A stretch of DNA of 64,000 bases from Kluyvera sp047971185 (GCF_047971185.1 NZ_JBKDZH010000035.1:91127-155126), one strand, 5' to 3'; counted from the first letter of the stretch, positions 33,354-42,900 are shown. The notes: generated from the letters alone by a model not told the origin. Numbers and translations: made by a program.

Positions 33354-34163
33354 TCAGGACTTGCTCATCTTGTCCGATTTTTCCATGCATTTCGCCATCG
33401 CTTCGATCACCGCCGAGCGGAAGCCTTTCTCTTCCAGCACGCGTACCGCTTCGATAGTGGTGCCGCCAGGCGAGCACACCATGTCTTTCAGTTCGCCCGG
33501 ATGTTTACCGGTTTCCAGCACCATCTTCGCGGAGCCCATCACCGCCTGGGCGGCAAATTTATAGGCCTGCGCGCGCGGCATTCCGCCCAGCACGGCGGCA
33601 TCGGCCATCGCTTCGATAAACATGAACACATAGGCGGGCGCAGAACCGCTGACGCCAACCACTGGATGAATCATCGGTTCGGCAATCTCTTCGGCTTCCC
33701 CGAAGCAGCGGAAAATATTCAGCACGTCGGCGATATCTTCCGGCGTCACCAGCGCATTTGGCGTAACCGACGTCATCCCGGCTTTGACTAGCGACGGGGT
33801 GTTTGGCATAGCGCGGACGATTTTACGATCGTGGCCCAGCGCGCGTGCCAGCTGATCGAGGGTCACGCCAGCGGCAATGGAGACCACCAGTGAATCTTTG
33901 TTCAGGCTGGAGGCGATGTCGCTCAGCACCTTCACCATAATGCCCGGTTTGACGGCTCCGAAGACGATATCCGCGATCTGCGCGACATCCTGCGGGCTTT
34001 GCGCCGCGTTAATGCCGAACTTATCGCGCAGCGCGGCGACTTTATCCGGGGAGGGGGTGTAAACCCAAATCTGCCCAGGAAGTACCTGTCCGCTGGCAAT
34101 CAGGCCGCCAAGAATGGCTTTTCCCATGTTACCGCAGCCAATGAAGCCAATTTTCTTCTCCAT
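33354..34163 (-). CDS. proC: Pyrroline-5-carboxylate reductase
   Basis: ProC (269 residues, as in E. coli) makes the last step to proline. The Rossmann motif is GFIGCGNMGKAI at the N-terminus; VSGSAPAYVFMFIEAMADAAV and CSPGGTTIEAV are the conserved substrate region. An ATG one codon upstream (34166) is also available. In E. coli dgcC (adrA) lies between psiF and proC; it is missing here. Confidence 0.97.
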   Translation of the reverse strand: MEKKIGFIGCGNMGKAILGGLIASGQVLPGQIWVYTPSPDKVAALRDKFGINAAQSPQDVAQIADIVFGAVKPGIMVKVLSDIASSLNKDSLVVSIAAGVTLDQLARALGHDRKIVRAMPNTPSLVKAGMTSVTPNALVTPEDIADVLNIFRCFGEAEEIAEPMIHPVVGVSGSAPAYVFMFIEAMADAAVLGGMPRAQAYKFAAQAVMGSAKMVLETGKHPGELKDMVCSPGGTTIEAVRVLEEKGFRSAVIEAMAKCMEKSDKMSKS

Positions 34164-34322
34164 CATCTCTCTCCCTCTGTCTGTTTTTTTCGTAGTGTAC
34201 TGTTATAGGCCATTCCCGGCGATGGGTAACGTACTTTTGTGACGATGGCTGCACATTATTACGCCCGGGGTCGCGCTTACCGTATAATCGCCCTTTAAAA
34301 GCCAGCGTTAACCGGAGTGAGT

Positions 34323-34775
34323 ATGACGATTTGGGTGGATGCCGACGCGTGTCCGAACGTGATTAAAGAGGTGCTGTATCGCGCCGCAGACCGTACGCAG
34401 ATTGAACTGGTGCTGGTGGCGAACCAGTATCTGCGCGTGCCGCCGTCGCGCTTTATCCGCGCCATGGTGGTGCCGAAGGGGTTTGACGTTGCCGATAATG
34501 AAATCGTGCGTCTGTGTCAGCCCGGCGATCTGGTGGTTACCGCCGATATCCCGCTGGCGGCAGAGGTGCTGGAGAAGGGCGGCGCGGCGCTGAACCCGCG
34601 CGGTGAACGCTACAGCGACGCGACCATCCGCGAGCGTCTGACCCTGCGCGACTTTATGGACACCATGCGCTCGAGCGGTATTCAGACCGGCGGCCCCAGC
34701 GCGCTTTCCCAGCGCGACCGCCAGCAGTTTGCCGCCGAGCTCGATAAGTGGCTGCTGGCGGTAAAACGCGGCTGA
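34323..34775 (+). CDS. yaiI: YaiI, UPF0178 NYN/PIN-like protein
   Basis: A 150-residue member of the UPF0178/DUF188 family, whose fold resembles PIN/NYN nucleases; its role is unknown. Conserved elements are WVDADACPNVIKE, ADNEIV, DLVVTADIPLA, and LNPRGERYSDATI. The ATG at 34323 is preferred to the in-frame GTG at 34317 on family length. Confidence 0.93.
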   Translation: MTIWVDADACPNVIKEVLYRAADRTQIELVLVANQYLRVPPSRFIRAMVVPKGFDVADNEIVRLCQPGDLVVTADIPLAAEVLEKGGAALNPRGERYSDATIRERLTLRDFMDTMRSSGIQTGGPSALSQRDRQQFAAELDKWLLAVKRG

Positions 34776-34944
34776 CGGGATTTCTGTCAGCGGAATGTGC
34801 TACCTTTGCCGCGTCGTTCGGCTTGTCAAAGCCTGACGGTTTCATGTACTGTTAGCGCAACGCTTTATGGAATTATTTTTTTACGCTTTACGCTTGGTCT
34901 CTGTAGGCTTATAAAGCAGATTAAGCGTTCAGAATTACTCTTGT

Positions 34945-34962
34945 TGTAATAAAAAGTTTACA
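34945..34962 (+). promoter_or_regulatory. TyrR box upstream of aroL
   Basis: TGTAATaaaaagTTTACA matches the TyrR consensus TGTAAA-N6-TTTACA at eleven of twelve positions. aroL is a known TyrR/TrpR-controlled gene in E. coli. The surrounding gap (34776-35047) shows no gene. Confidence 0.75.
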
Positions 34963-34970
34963 CTTACTTG

Positions 34971-34980
34971 TGTACTAGTT
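34971..34980 (+). promoter_or_regulatory. TrpR-type half operator upstream of aroL
   Basis: TGTACTAGTT contains the ACTAGT core of trp operators, next to the TyrR box. One clear core is seen; the symmetric second half is weak. Confidence 0.45.
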
Positions 34981-35047
34981 TGGTGGTATGATTCACGACT
35001 CACACACAGATCCCGCATTGTCGCGTCACCAGGGGGAATTCCAGGTA

Positions 35048-35572
35048 ATGACACAACCTATTTTTCTGATCGGAGCCAGAGGCTGCGGAAAAACAACAAT
35101 AGGTCAAGCGCTTACCCATGCCTGCGATTTCCGTTTTGTTGATACTGACCAGGTGTTACAGCAGCGGTCAGGTATGAGCGTGGCGGATATTGTGGCGGCG
35201 GAAGGCTGGCAGGGCTTTCGCGGCAGAGAGACCGAAACCCTTATCTCCGTCACCCAGCCCGGTACGGTTATCGCCACCGGCGGCGGCATCATTCTCGCCC
35301 CGGTGAACTGCGAATTTATGCGCCAGAATGGGGTGGTGGTGTACCTGAATGCGCCGGTTCCCGTTCTGGCGCGTCGTCTGGAAGCCTTTCCAGAAGCCGA
35401 CCAGCGCCCGACGCTGACCGGCAAACCCATTAGCGAAGAAGTTGCCGACGTACTGGCCCAGCGCGATGCGCTGTACCGCGCAACCGCACATTACATCGTT
35501 GACGCTTCCGCCACGCCAGAGCGCGTGGTGACGCTGATCCTTGACGCCCTGCACCTGGCGACCGCCAGCTAG
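35048..35572 (+). CDS. aroL: Shikimate kinase II
   Basis: AroL (174 residues, as in E. coli) phosphorylates shikimate in aromatic amino acid synthesis. The P-loop is GARGCGKT (9-16), DTDQ and RGRETE contact shikimate, TGGGII is the glycine-rich substrate loop, and RPTLTGKP is the lid. The ATG at 35048 is chosen on homology; the frame is open from 34988. yaiA, which follows in E. coli, is not present. Confidence 0.95.
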   Translation: MTQPIFLIGARGCGKTTIGQALTHACDFRFVDTDQVLQQRSGMSVADIVAAEGWQGFRGRETETLISVTQPGTVIATGGGIILAPVNCEFMRQNGVVVYLNAPVPVLARRLEAFPEADQRPTLTGKPISEEVADVLAQRDALYRATAHYIVDASATPERVVTLILDALHLATAS

Positions 35573-35853
35573 CGGGGCCACCGCTTTTACCTCATTTCTT
35601 CCTCATCTTCTGCTGAGCGCTGCCGATATAACCCTTTTTATTTTGTGGCTATGTCGGGCGCAAATCACATTTTTTACCTATTCTGTATGTTATGAAAAAG
35701 TTAAAATCAAAATATATCAGGAGAGTATTGGAAATAACTGGAATCTTTACATTCCGTCATCCGCGACAGGTGCTACGCTTCTGAGCGGTATTTTTCATCC
35801 ATCCAGGTGGCTATTTGTAAAGTAAGCTTTCAGAAAAGCAGAAGGTAAATAAC
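35573..35853. other. aroL-aroM intergenic region without yaiA
   Basis: 281 bases, much richer in A+T than its neighbours. No yaiA-like frame is found. A short frame from an ATG near 35692 (about 30 codons, ending before 35785) has no convincing ribosome site, so nothing is called. Confidence 0.5.
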
Positions 35854-36531
35854 ATGAGTGCAACGATGGCGATTCTTACGATAGGGGTGGTGCCCGTCAG
35901 TGAAGTCTTGCCGCTTTTGACCGAGCACATCAGGGAAGATCAGATCACCCACATTAGCCTGTTAGGCAAAATGAGCCGTGCCGACGTCATGGAAGAGTAT
36001 GCACCCCAACCCGGTGAAGAGCGTTTACTGGTCCTGTTAAGCGATAACCAATTTGCTGAAGTGTCTCGCCCGAAGGTTGAACAAAGTCTACAGGCGGTGA
36101 TTGAAATTCTCGATAATCAGTCGTATGACGTTATTCTATTGCTGAATACGTTCAAGCTTCGCAGTATGGTGGCGCGCAACGCGATGCTGCTTGAGCCGCA
36201 GCGTATTATTCCGCCGCTGGTCTCCTCGATTGTCGACGGTCATCAGGTTGGCGTGCTGGTTCCTGTGGAAGCGTTGCTCGACGCCCAGCAGGAAAAGTGG
36301 CAAATGCTGACGAATTCTCCCTATTACGCCCTGGCAAATCCGCTTCGCGATACCGATCAGCATCTCATTTCCGCCGCGCATTCGCTGCTCGACAGAGGGG
36401 CCGACGTGCTGGTTCTGGACTCGCTCAGCTACCATCAGCGACACCGCGACCTATTACAAAAAGCGCTGGATGTGCCTGTTTTACTGTCGAATGTGCTGGT
36501 CGCCAGACTGGCGGCAGAATTATTGTGTTAA
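35854..36531 (+). CDS. aroM: AroM family protein
   Basis: AroM (225 residues) is a TyrR-regulated protein of unknown function from the aroL region. It resembles Asp/Glu racemase-like proteins. Matches to E. coli include MAILTIGVVPVSEVLPLL, LEPQRIIPPLVSSIV, QVGVLVPVE, and HQRHRDLLQKALDVPVLLSN. It now stands 281 bases from aroL and probably has its own promoter. Confidence 0.92.
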   Translation: MSATMAILTIGVVPVSEVLPLLTEHIREDQITHISLLGKMSRADVMEEYAPQPGEERLLVLLSDNQFAEVSRPKVEQSLQAVIEILDNQSYDVILLLNTFKLRSMVARNAMLLEPQRIIPPLVSSIVDGHQVGVLVPVEALLDAQQEKWQMLTNSPYYALANPLRDTDQHLISAAHSLLDRGADVLVLDSLSYHQRHRDLLQKALDVPVLLSNVLVARLAAELLC

Positions 36532-36609
36532 CGGTAGAATTTCGCGTGACAGGTTTCTGTTCGCCCCCCTATATTGGTCTTTTGACGACACGATAATAAG
36601 GGCCTGTTT

Positions 36610-36894
36610 ATGCTTCAAAGTAACGAATACTTCGACGGAAAAGTGAAATCCATTGGTTTTTCCAGCAGCAGCACCGGGCGTGCAAGCGTGGGCGTGATGG
36701 CGGAAGGCGAGTACACCTTCGGCACCGCGCAGCCGGAAGAAATGACCGTCATCAGCGGCGCGCTGAACGTGCTGTTACCGGGTGAAACCGAGTGGAAAGT
36801 CTACGCTGCCGGGGAAGTTTTCAACGTGCCGGGCCACAGCGAGTTTAACCTGCAGGTTGCAGAGCCAACGTCTTATCTGTGCCGCTATCTGTAA
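36610..36894 (+). CDS. ppnP: Pyrimidine/purine nucleoside phosphorylase PpnP
   Basis: PpnP (YaiE; 94 residues) is a small cupin that phosphorolyses a broad range of nucleosides. FDGKVKSIGFSSSS and the cupin stretch TVISGALNVLLPGE..FNVPGHSEFNLQV are conserved. ATAAGGGCC precedes the ATG. A GCCC/GGGGC hairpin after the stop separates it from the convergent AraC-type gene. Confidence 0.95.
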   Translation: MLQSNEYFDGKVKSIGFSSSSTGRASVGVMAEGEYTFGTAQPEEMTVISGALNVLLPGETEWKVYAAGEVFNVPGHSEFNLQVAEPTSYLCRYL

Positions 36895-36927
36895 TGATTG
36901 CCCTTCCTGCTGAGGCTGGAGGGGCGT

Positions 36928-37761
36928 TTAGTGTCCTCCCCGACGCTTTCGCTCATCGGTAGGGGAAATATTATAAATCCGCTTATAGCTTTGGGAAAAA
37001 TGCGAAGCGTTGATAAAACCGCACTCAAAAGCTATCCAGGTAATTGATTCCTCGCTGAAAAGTAGCATGTGTTTCGCCGTACTCAGGCGCAGGCGCAGCA
37101 GGTAGTTTTCCGGTGAATATCCCGTGAGCTTACGCGTTGCGCGATACAGCGTCCGCTGCGAAATAGCGTATTTTTCGCACAGCGCGTCCCACTGAATTTC
37201 CCCCGTATGGCGTAACCGAATTTCATCGAGCAGTGGCTCAATGCCGCTATGGCTTCGCACGGGCTGCGCACGTACGCGATGAAAGCTCAGCAGTGAGATA
37301 AGCTGTAGCAATAGCCCTTCACGACGAACGATCACCAGCGGATCCTGCTGATTCAGCGTTTCGCTTAGCTGCTGAATTAGTTGATTATAGGTGGCACGGT
37401 ATTGCAGGTTCAGCCGGTAAATACTTGACGATGACTCGGCAAACGTATTGGTTAAAACCTGATGTAATGAAGGGATATTAATGAATTTGATATCATCCCG
37501 TAACAGTATATTCGTCAGGCAAAGCGAGCCCATATTCTCATAATAGTGATAGTCCTGCCGCTGAATATAAAAAACGTCGCCGGTCTGAATGGCTATCGGC
37601 TCACCGTTTAAAATATGCGTACCGCTCCCACGATCGACGATCACCAGTTCTTCAAAATCATGGTCGTGTTCAATATTGTTCACTTCGGGATTGGTTTTAT
37701 GTACGGCTATTGGCTGGCTTTGTGCCGCAAAGTATTTATCAAAAAAGATCCGGTACATCAT
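36928..37761 (-). CDS. AraC-family regulator of the rhamnosidase locus
   Basis: A 277-residue AraC/XylS regulator with an N-terminal cupin sensor (HDHDFEELVIVDRGSGTHILNG..GDVFYIQ, a RhaS/RhaR- or MelR-like arrangement) and a C-terminal double helix-turn-helix (WDALCEKYAISQRTLYRATRKLTGYSP and ITWIAFECGFINASHFSQSYKRIYNISP). GGAGGAG precedes the ATG. It is divergent from the transporter gene, and the 194-base gap between them should contain its operators. It probably activates the transporter-rhamnosidase pair in response to a sugar; the ligand is unknown. Confidence 0.85.
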   Translation of the reverse strand: MMYRIFFDKYFAAQSQPIAVHKTNPEVNNIEHDHDFEELVIVDRGSGTHILNGEPIAIQTGDVFYIQRQDYHYYENMGSLCLTNILLRDDIKFINIPSLHQVLTNTFAESSSSIYRLNLQYRATYNQLIQQLSETLNQQDPLVIVRREGLLLQLISLLSFHRVRAQPVRSHSGIEPLLDEIRLRHTGEIQWDALCEKYAISQRTLYRATRKLTGYSPENYLLRLRLSTAKHMLLFSEESITWIAFECGFINASHFSQSYKRIYNISPTDERKRRGGH

Positions 37762-37955
37762 TGCTCCTCCAGCCTCTATTTCTTCATTGCAGCACAGAAA
37801 TGCATGAGCAGGTAGTCTGGTTTACGGAAATGTGAAGCGCGCAGCGCCGTTTTATTCAGCCTGCCAGTTGTCGAACAAAGCTGGCATTGTCAGTAATGTG
37901 TTCGATGGAGCATTAGATAAGACTGGTAACACTATCCTACTCAAGGTGATTGGCT

Positions 37956-39278
37956 ATGGAATTGTCGTGGTGGCAAAAGCTAAGTTTCGGCAGCGGCGCA
38001 TTTAGCAAAGATATTTTTAGCGTTGTCGTAACGTCTTATTTGATGGTGTTTTATACCGATGTCTTCGGGCTAACGGCTGCGATGGCGGGAATGATCTTGC
38101 TGATCACGCGGCTGATCGATGCGTTCTCAAACCCTTTTATTGGTACGGTAATGGATCGCACGCAGACGCGCTGGGGCCGTTTCCGCCCCTGGCTGCTGAT
38201 CGTTCCCTTACCGTTTTGCCTGTTCACCGTGCTAATGTTCTGGGTGCCCGATCTGTCGCTGACAATGAAGTTTATCTATGCGCTGATCGTCTATAACATC
38301 GCGGGGCTCTGCTTTACCTGTATTGATGTCGCTATTTGGGGGCTGGTTCCCAACCTGACGCGTGATGTTACCCAGCGCAGCCAGCTGATTGCACTAAGCC
38401 GTGCTTTTTCTAACGTGGCGGGGATGATTATTGCGCCACTGGTGATGCCGCTGATTTACTTTTTTGGTAAAGGTCATGACGCCAGCGGTTTCCTGGCCGT
38501 CGGCTGGATTGTCGGCATTCTCAGTATTCTCTTTTCCTGGATGCTGTTCTTTTCGACGAAAGAGATTGCCAGCGCGTCAACGGGCAGTAAACCGCATTTC
38601 TTTGCTGCTATCAAACAGGCCTACGGTAGCGTAGCGGTGCGCTGCGTGGTACTGGCCATGATCGCCTTTGGCCTTAGCGTGGGTTTACAGAACAGCGTCG
38701 GTATTTATTATCTGAAATATTATCTGCGTGAACCGGAGCTTATCCCCGCATACATTTTTATGAGTTATACCTGTAAAGTTATTGGCTCATTAGGTGCCCC
38801 GTGGCTTATCGCTAAATTTGGTAATAGTCAATCGGCTAAATGTACCTATATGGTCATGGGGAGCGTCTGTATATTTATGATTTTCTCTCCAGTGGCGCTG
38901 CCAATGATTTACTTTGCGTTGGCCGCAGTATTTAGTCTCGGGATCGGCGTCCTGTTGGTGGCAATTACTGGGATGATGGCAGAAACGTCGGACAGAATAG
39001 AGGTAATGACCGGCCAGCGCAGCGATGGGATGCTTTTTTCGTTAAATGCGCTATCGATGCAAATCGGTTTTGCACTCTCTGCGGCATTTGCTGGATTTAT
39101 TATGGAGTGGGCCGGATATGTTCCAAATCAGGTGATACAAAGCGCCAGTTCATTGGCTGCGATTAATCTCGTACGTTGCGCTGGCCCGGCAATATTATGC
39201 TGGCTAGTGGTCATGGTCTTTTATTTTTACCAGCGGGAAATCACCAGCTCGAAAACACTCATTCATAGTAAAGCGTAA
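37956..39278 (+). CDS. GPH-family sugar:cation symporter (MelB-like)
   Basis: A 440-residue glycoside-pentoside-hexuronide symporter with about 12 transmembrane helices. The N-terminal pattern LITRLIDAFSNPFIGTVMDRTQTRWGRFRP carries the acidic residues and the loop motif typical of MelB/XylP relatives. The ATG at 37956 has AAGG at a good distance; a TTG two codons upstream is the alternative. The gene lies ten bases before the rhamnosidase gene, so it probably brings in a rhamnosylated glycoside for intracellular cleavage. Its G+C is clearly below the flanks. Confidence 0.85.
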   Translation: MELSWWQKLSFGSGAFSKDIFSVVVTSYLMVFYTDVFGLTAAMAGMILLITRLIDAFSNPFIGTVMDRTQTRWGRFRPWLLIVPLPFCLFTVLMFWVPDLSLTMKFIYALIVYNIAGLCFTCIDVAIWGLVPNLTRDVTQRSQLIALSRAFSNVAGMIIAPLVMPLIYFFGKGHDASGFLAVGWIVGILSILFSWMLFFSTKEIASASTGSKPHFFAAIKQAYGSVAVRCVVLAMIAFGLSVGLQNSVGIYYLKYYLREPELIPAYIFMSYTCKVIGSLGAPWLIAKFGNSQSAKCTYMVMGSVCIFMIFSPVALPMIYFALAAVFSLGIGVLLVAITGMMAETSDRIEVMTGQRSDGMLFSLNALSMQIGFALSAAFAGFIMEWAGYVPNQVIQSASSLAAINLVRCAGPAILCWLVVMVFYFYQREITSSKTLIHSKA

Positions 39279-39288
39279 GGTAAATAAA

Positions 39289-41907
39289 ATGATCACGATC
39301 TTATCAGTGACCTGTCAGGGTTCGGCTGCGAATCTGGGCATGGATGCGCATGCAATCTCATTCAGCTGGATAATTGATGGCGACAAGCAGCAGAACGTTA
39401 TTCAGCATCGCTATCATCTGCAAATATCGACAGATGCGGATTTCCAGACATGTATCTATGACAGTGATTGGGTGAGGTCTCAGCAATCACAGCAGGTGAT
39501 CGCCCCAGGATTTATTCCGCTTCCCGAACAGCGCTATTTTTACCGCGTGCGGATTGAAGATAATTCGCGGCGGGTATGTTGCTGGAGCCAGCCCGGCTGG
39601 CTGGAGTGTGCCCCTGATGCCGCTACGCCGTGGCGCGCGCAGTGGATTTCGCCGGATGGTAACGATACGCCGCCTGAGAGCGTTCACCTGCTGCGCAAGT
39701 CATTCCGGCTGCGGGGGAAGGTTAAATGCGCGCGACTGTATGCTTCTGCGCTGGGTATCTACCAGCTACAGATCAATGAGCAAAGCGTTAGTGATGCGCT
39801 CTTTAGCCCCGGTTGGACCAGCTATCAGGACCATATTCAGTATCAGGTTTACGATGTCACTGCGCTACTGACGCAACCACAGGTGGCGATTGGCGCGCGT
39901 CTGGCGGAAGGATGGTACAAAGGCGAGCTGAGCTGGCTGAAGCGACGTGAGCTTTACGGTGACTGTAAGGCACTGTTTGTCCAGTTAAAGATCATCTACG
40001 AAGACGGGGCGGAACAGCTGCTTATCAGCGACAAAAGCTGGCAGTGTCGCCTTGCCGGGCAAAGTCATAGCAGTTTTTATCACGGTGAGCGCTGGGACGC
40101 GCGCGTAGAACCGCGCGATTGGGCTTCCTCTACCGATACACAAGGATGGAGAAATGTTGACGTTGTTCCTTCTCGCTGCGCATGGTTGGTTCCACAAATA
40201 GCCGAACCGGTGCGGGTTACCGACTGTCTTAAACCGCAGGCGCTGGTCAGTCGTAACGCGCGACGGGCCTTGATCGATATGGGGCAAAATATGGTGGGAC
40301 GGATACGTATTCGTACCACCTTGCCCCACGGCGCACAGATTATCTTGCGTCACGGAGAAGTGCTGGATCGCGAAGGTGAGCTTTATACGGCAAACCTACG
40401 CGGCGCCGACCAGCGGGTTGAGATAGTAGGAAATGGCGAACCACTGGACTATGCGGCGCAGTTTTCATTCCAGGGGTTCCGCTATCTTGAAATTCAGGGG
40501 CTGAATGAACTTAGCGACGCCCAGCTGCTGGCCTGTATCACTGGTGAAGTACTGCATACTGATATGAGGCGTACCGGGCATTTCCGCTGTTCACGGGAGG
40601 ATATCAACCAACTCTACCAGAATATTATCTGGGGCCAGCGTGGTAACTTTGTCGATATCCCGACCGACTGCCCGCAGCGTGATGAACGTCTAGGTTGGAC
40701 GGGAGATGCGCATATTTTTATGCGAACCGCGGCGTTTAATTACAACATCCATCATTTTTTCAGCAAATGGCTACGCAGCCTCGCCGCCGATCAAAAGCCG
40801 GATGGCAGTGTTCCGATGGTGATTCCGGATATTCTGCGAGATTACATTTCGAAAATCTGGGGGGATGAGACCTACACTTCCTCCGGCTGGGGGGATGCGG
40901 CGGTTATCTGTCCCTGGACGCTGTATCAGACCTACGGTGATAAAGCATTGTTGGCTCAGCATTGGCCCTCGATGAAGGCCTGGGTTCACTACGTCCACGC
41001 TACTGGCGATGATCCCTGGGTATGGAACAGCGGATTCCAGTTCGGCGACTGGTTAGCGTTGGATGCCAAGCCGGACAGTTATTTTGGCGCGACGCCGGTC
41101 TATTTAGTTGCCAATGCTTTTTATGCTCATGTGACGAATCTGCTTTCCCTGGCCGCACAAGCGCTGGGGCTTGAAGATGAGGCCCAGCGCTACCGCGAGT
41201 GGTTTGTGCAGATTAAAGCGCGCTTTGTCCGTGACTGGCTTACCGCAGAGGGTGAGATGAAAGCGGACACGCAAACTGCGCATATTCTGCCGTTGGCGTT
41301 CCATCTACTGGACGAGGCGCAGTCCGCACGCGCCGCGCGGCGACTGCATGAGCTTGTCGCAGCACGTGATTTTCATCTGGATACTGGCTTCCTGGGTACC
41401 CCGTATCTGTGCCCGGTGCTTTCTGAGTATGGCTACCATCAAACGGCAGTGCGTTTGCTGTGCCAGACGACATTCCCATCATGGCTGTTTTCCGTTCATC
41501 AGGGGGCGACTACCGTCTGGGAGCACTGGGACGGTATTAAAGCCGACGGTAGCTTCTGGAGTGACAATATGAATTCGTTTAACCATTACGCCTATGGGGC
41601 TGTGGGTGAGTGGCTATATCGCTATCTTGCTGGGCTGGATTTTGCGTCAGATGCGGTCGCGGGAAATAAAATTGTATTCCGCCCGGATGTGGGAAATACA
41701 GAGGTGAGTAGCGCCGAGGCAAGCTATTGGTCACCGTATGGCGAAGTGGCTATTTGTTGGCAGCGGGAAGGAGAACAGGCGCAGGTGATGCTGACGATCC
41801 CCGTTAATATGCAGGCGACATTGCTGATACCAGAGGAATGGGAGCGCGCAGGACAGGAATGTCTCCTGGGATCGGGAACGTATACGATTTCGCTTAATAG
41901 ACGGTAG
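39289..41907 (+). CDS. Alpha-L-rhamnosidase, GH78
   Basis: An 872-residue GH78 enzyme that removes terminal alpha-L-rhamnose. No signal peptide is present, so it should act in the cytoplasm after import by the neighbouring symporter. The N-terminal beta domains include an Ig-like region (SVTCQGSAANLGMDA..W) and QWISPD. The catalytic (alpha/alpha)6 barrel has the acidic motif TDCPQRDERLGWTGDA (E466 and D473 within it), SSGWGDA, and TTVWEHWDGI. It is the last gene of the locus and ends in a REP-like repeat. The preferred glycoside cannot be told from the sequence. Confidence 0.88.
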   Translation: MITILSVTCQGSAANLGMDAHAISFSWIIDGDKQQNVIQHRYHLQISTDADFQTCIYDSDWVRSQQSQQVIAPGFIPLPEQRYFYRVRIEDNSRRVCCWSQPGWLECAPDAATPWRAQWISPDGNDTPPESVHLLRKSFRLRGKVKCARLYASALGIYQLQINEQSVSDALFSPGWTSYQDHIQYQVYDVTALLTQPQVAIGARLAEGWYKGELSWLKRRELYGDCKALFVQLKIIYEDGAEQLLISDKSWQCRLAGQSHSSFYHGERWDARVEPRDWASSTDTQGWRNVDVVPSRCAWLVPQIAEPVRVTDCLKPQALVSRNARRALIDMGQNMVGRIRIRTTLPHGAQIILRHGEVLDREGELYTANLRGADQRVEIVGNGEPLDYAAQFSFQGFRYLEIQGLNELSDAQLLACITGEVLHTDMRRTGHFRCSREDINQLYQNIIWGQRGNFVDIPTDCPQRDERLGWTGDAHIFMRTAAFNYNIHHFFSKWLRSLAADQKPDGSVPMVIPDILRDYISKIWGDETYTSSGWGDAAVICPWTLYQTYGDKALLAQHWPSMKAWVHYVHATGDDPWVWNSGFQFGDWLALDAKPDSYFGATPVYLVANAFYAHVTNLLSLAAQALGLEDEAQRYREWFVQIKARFVRDWLTAEGEMKADTQTAHILPLAFHLLDEAQSARAARRLHELVAARDFHLDTGFLGTPYLCPVLSEYGYHQTAVRLLCQTTFPSWLFSVHQGATTVWEHWDGIKADGSFWSDNMNSFNHYAYGAVGEWLYRYLAGLDFASDAVAGNKIVFRPDVGNTEVSSAEASYWSPYGEVAICWQREGEQAQVMLTIPVNMQATLLIPEEWERAGQECLLGSGTYTISLNRR

Positions 41908-41978
41908 CCCGGACAAGGCGTGCTATTACCGACGCCGGAGACACTCCCGGCGTCGCGATGCGATGCCGGGCTGCCTTA
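41904..41978. repeat. REP/BIME-like palindromic element, copy 3
   Basis: GTAGCCCGGACAAGGCG..GACGCCGGAG facing CTCCCGGCGTCGCGATGCG..GCCGGGCTGC. It is a diverged copy of the elements at 3771 and 4916, and lies between the convergent rhamnosidase and rdgC genes. Confidence 0.75.
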
Positions 41979-41988
41979 CCTGGCTTGA

Positions 41989-42900
41989 TTAACGCTGCGC
42001 TTCGCCGCCTAACCCTTCCACCAGGCTCTTAATCAGCGCCGCCAGCTCGCCGGTCATCAGAATAAAGTCGGCATCGAAACGCTGGGCGTAGTCGTCACGG
42101 TCGATATCTTCGTTCTGATCGCGCAGTTCATCGCAGAACTTCAGGCGCTTAATCGAGCCGTCGTCGCACATGACGAACTGAATGCGCTGCTGCCAGTCGA
42201 GGGCCAGCTTAGTCACCAGCTTACCCGCTTCGATGTGTACCGCAATTTCGTCGCACACCAGATCCTGTTTTTTCGCGCGGATCACGCCGCCGTCTTCGAG
42301 GATCGCTTTCAGCTCGGCTTCATCGAGCAGCTGGAAGCCCTGCGCCGTAGTACCAGAGCGGACCCACTCGGTCAGCGTCAGCTCGATCGGGTTTTCCAGC
42401 GTCAGCGGCACCACCGGCAGCGAGCCGAGGCTTTTACGCAGCAGCGCCAGCGTATCTTCCGCTTTTTTGGCGCTGGCGCAGTCGACCATAATCAGATCGT
42501 TCACGGTGTCGATCCACATCATCGTCTGGCTGAAGCGGCTGAAAGCGCGCGGCAGCAGCGAGTGCAGCACCTCGTCCTTCAGGGAATCTTTTTCGGTCTT
42601 TTTCAGCTTGCGGCCCTGATCGGCTTCCAGTTTCTGGATCTTCGCTTCCAGCGCCTGTTTAATCACCGGAGAGGGCAGGATCTTCTCTTCTTTACGCGCG
42701 CAGATAATGATCTGGCCATTCGCTGTGTGCGTCAGCGCATCGCTGTGTGAGCCCATCGGCGGTACCCAGCCGGTTTTCGCCATATCCTGGCTGCCGCACG
42801 GGGTGAAGGTCATCTCAGCGAGCTGTTTTTCCATCTCTTCCGCGCGCAGTGAGATGTCGCGGCTAAGACGATAAACCATTAAATTTTTGAACCACAGCAT
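41989..42900 (-). CDS. rdgC: Recombination-associated protein RdgC
   Basis: RdgC (303 residues, the E. coli length) forms a ring around DNA and modulates RecA-dependent recombination and replication restart. MLWFKNLMVYRLSRDISL, GSHSDALTH, and PSPVIKQALEAK match E. coli. The ATG at 42900 is the family start; the frame is open to 42912. It is divergent from mak. In E. coli ppnP is its neighbour; here the rhamnosidase locus lies between. Confidence 0.96.
   Translation of the reverse strand: MLWFKNLMVYRLSRDISLRAEEMEKQLAEMTFTPCGSQDMAKTGWVPPMGSHSDALTHTANGQIIICARKEEKILPSPVIKQALEAKIQKLEADQGRKLKKTEKDSLKDEVLHSLLPRAFSRFSQTMMWIDTVNDLIMVDCASAKKAEDTLALLRKSLGSLPVVPLTLENPIELTLTEWVRSGTTAQGFQLLDEAELKAILEDGGVIRAKKQDLVCDEIAVHIEAGKLVTKLALDWQQRIQFVMCDDGSIKRLKFCDELRDQNEDIDRDDYAQRFDADFILMTGELAALIKSLVEGLGGEAQR

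Noticed and set aside
36895..41988. A mobile element carrying the rhamnosidase locus
   Set aside because: No integrase, transposase, tRNA end or target-site duplication was seen; only a REP-like repeat lies at one side.
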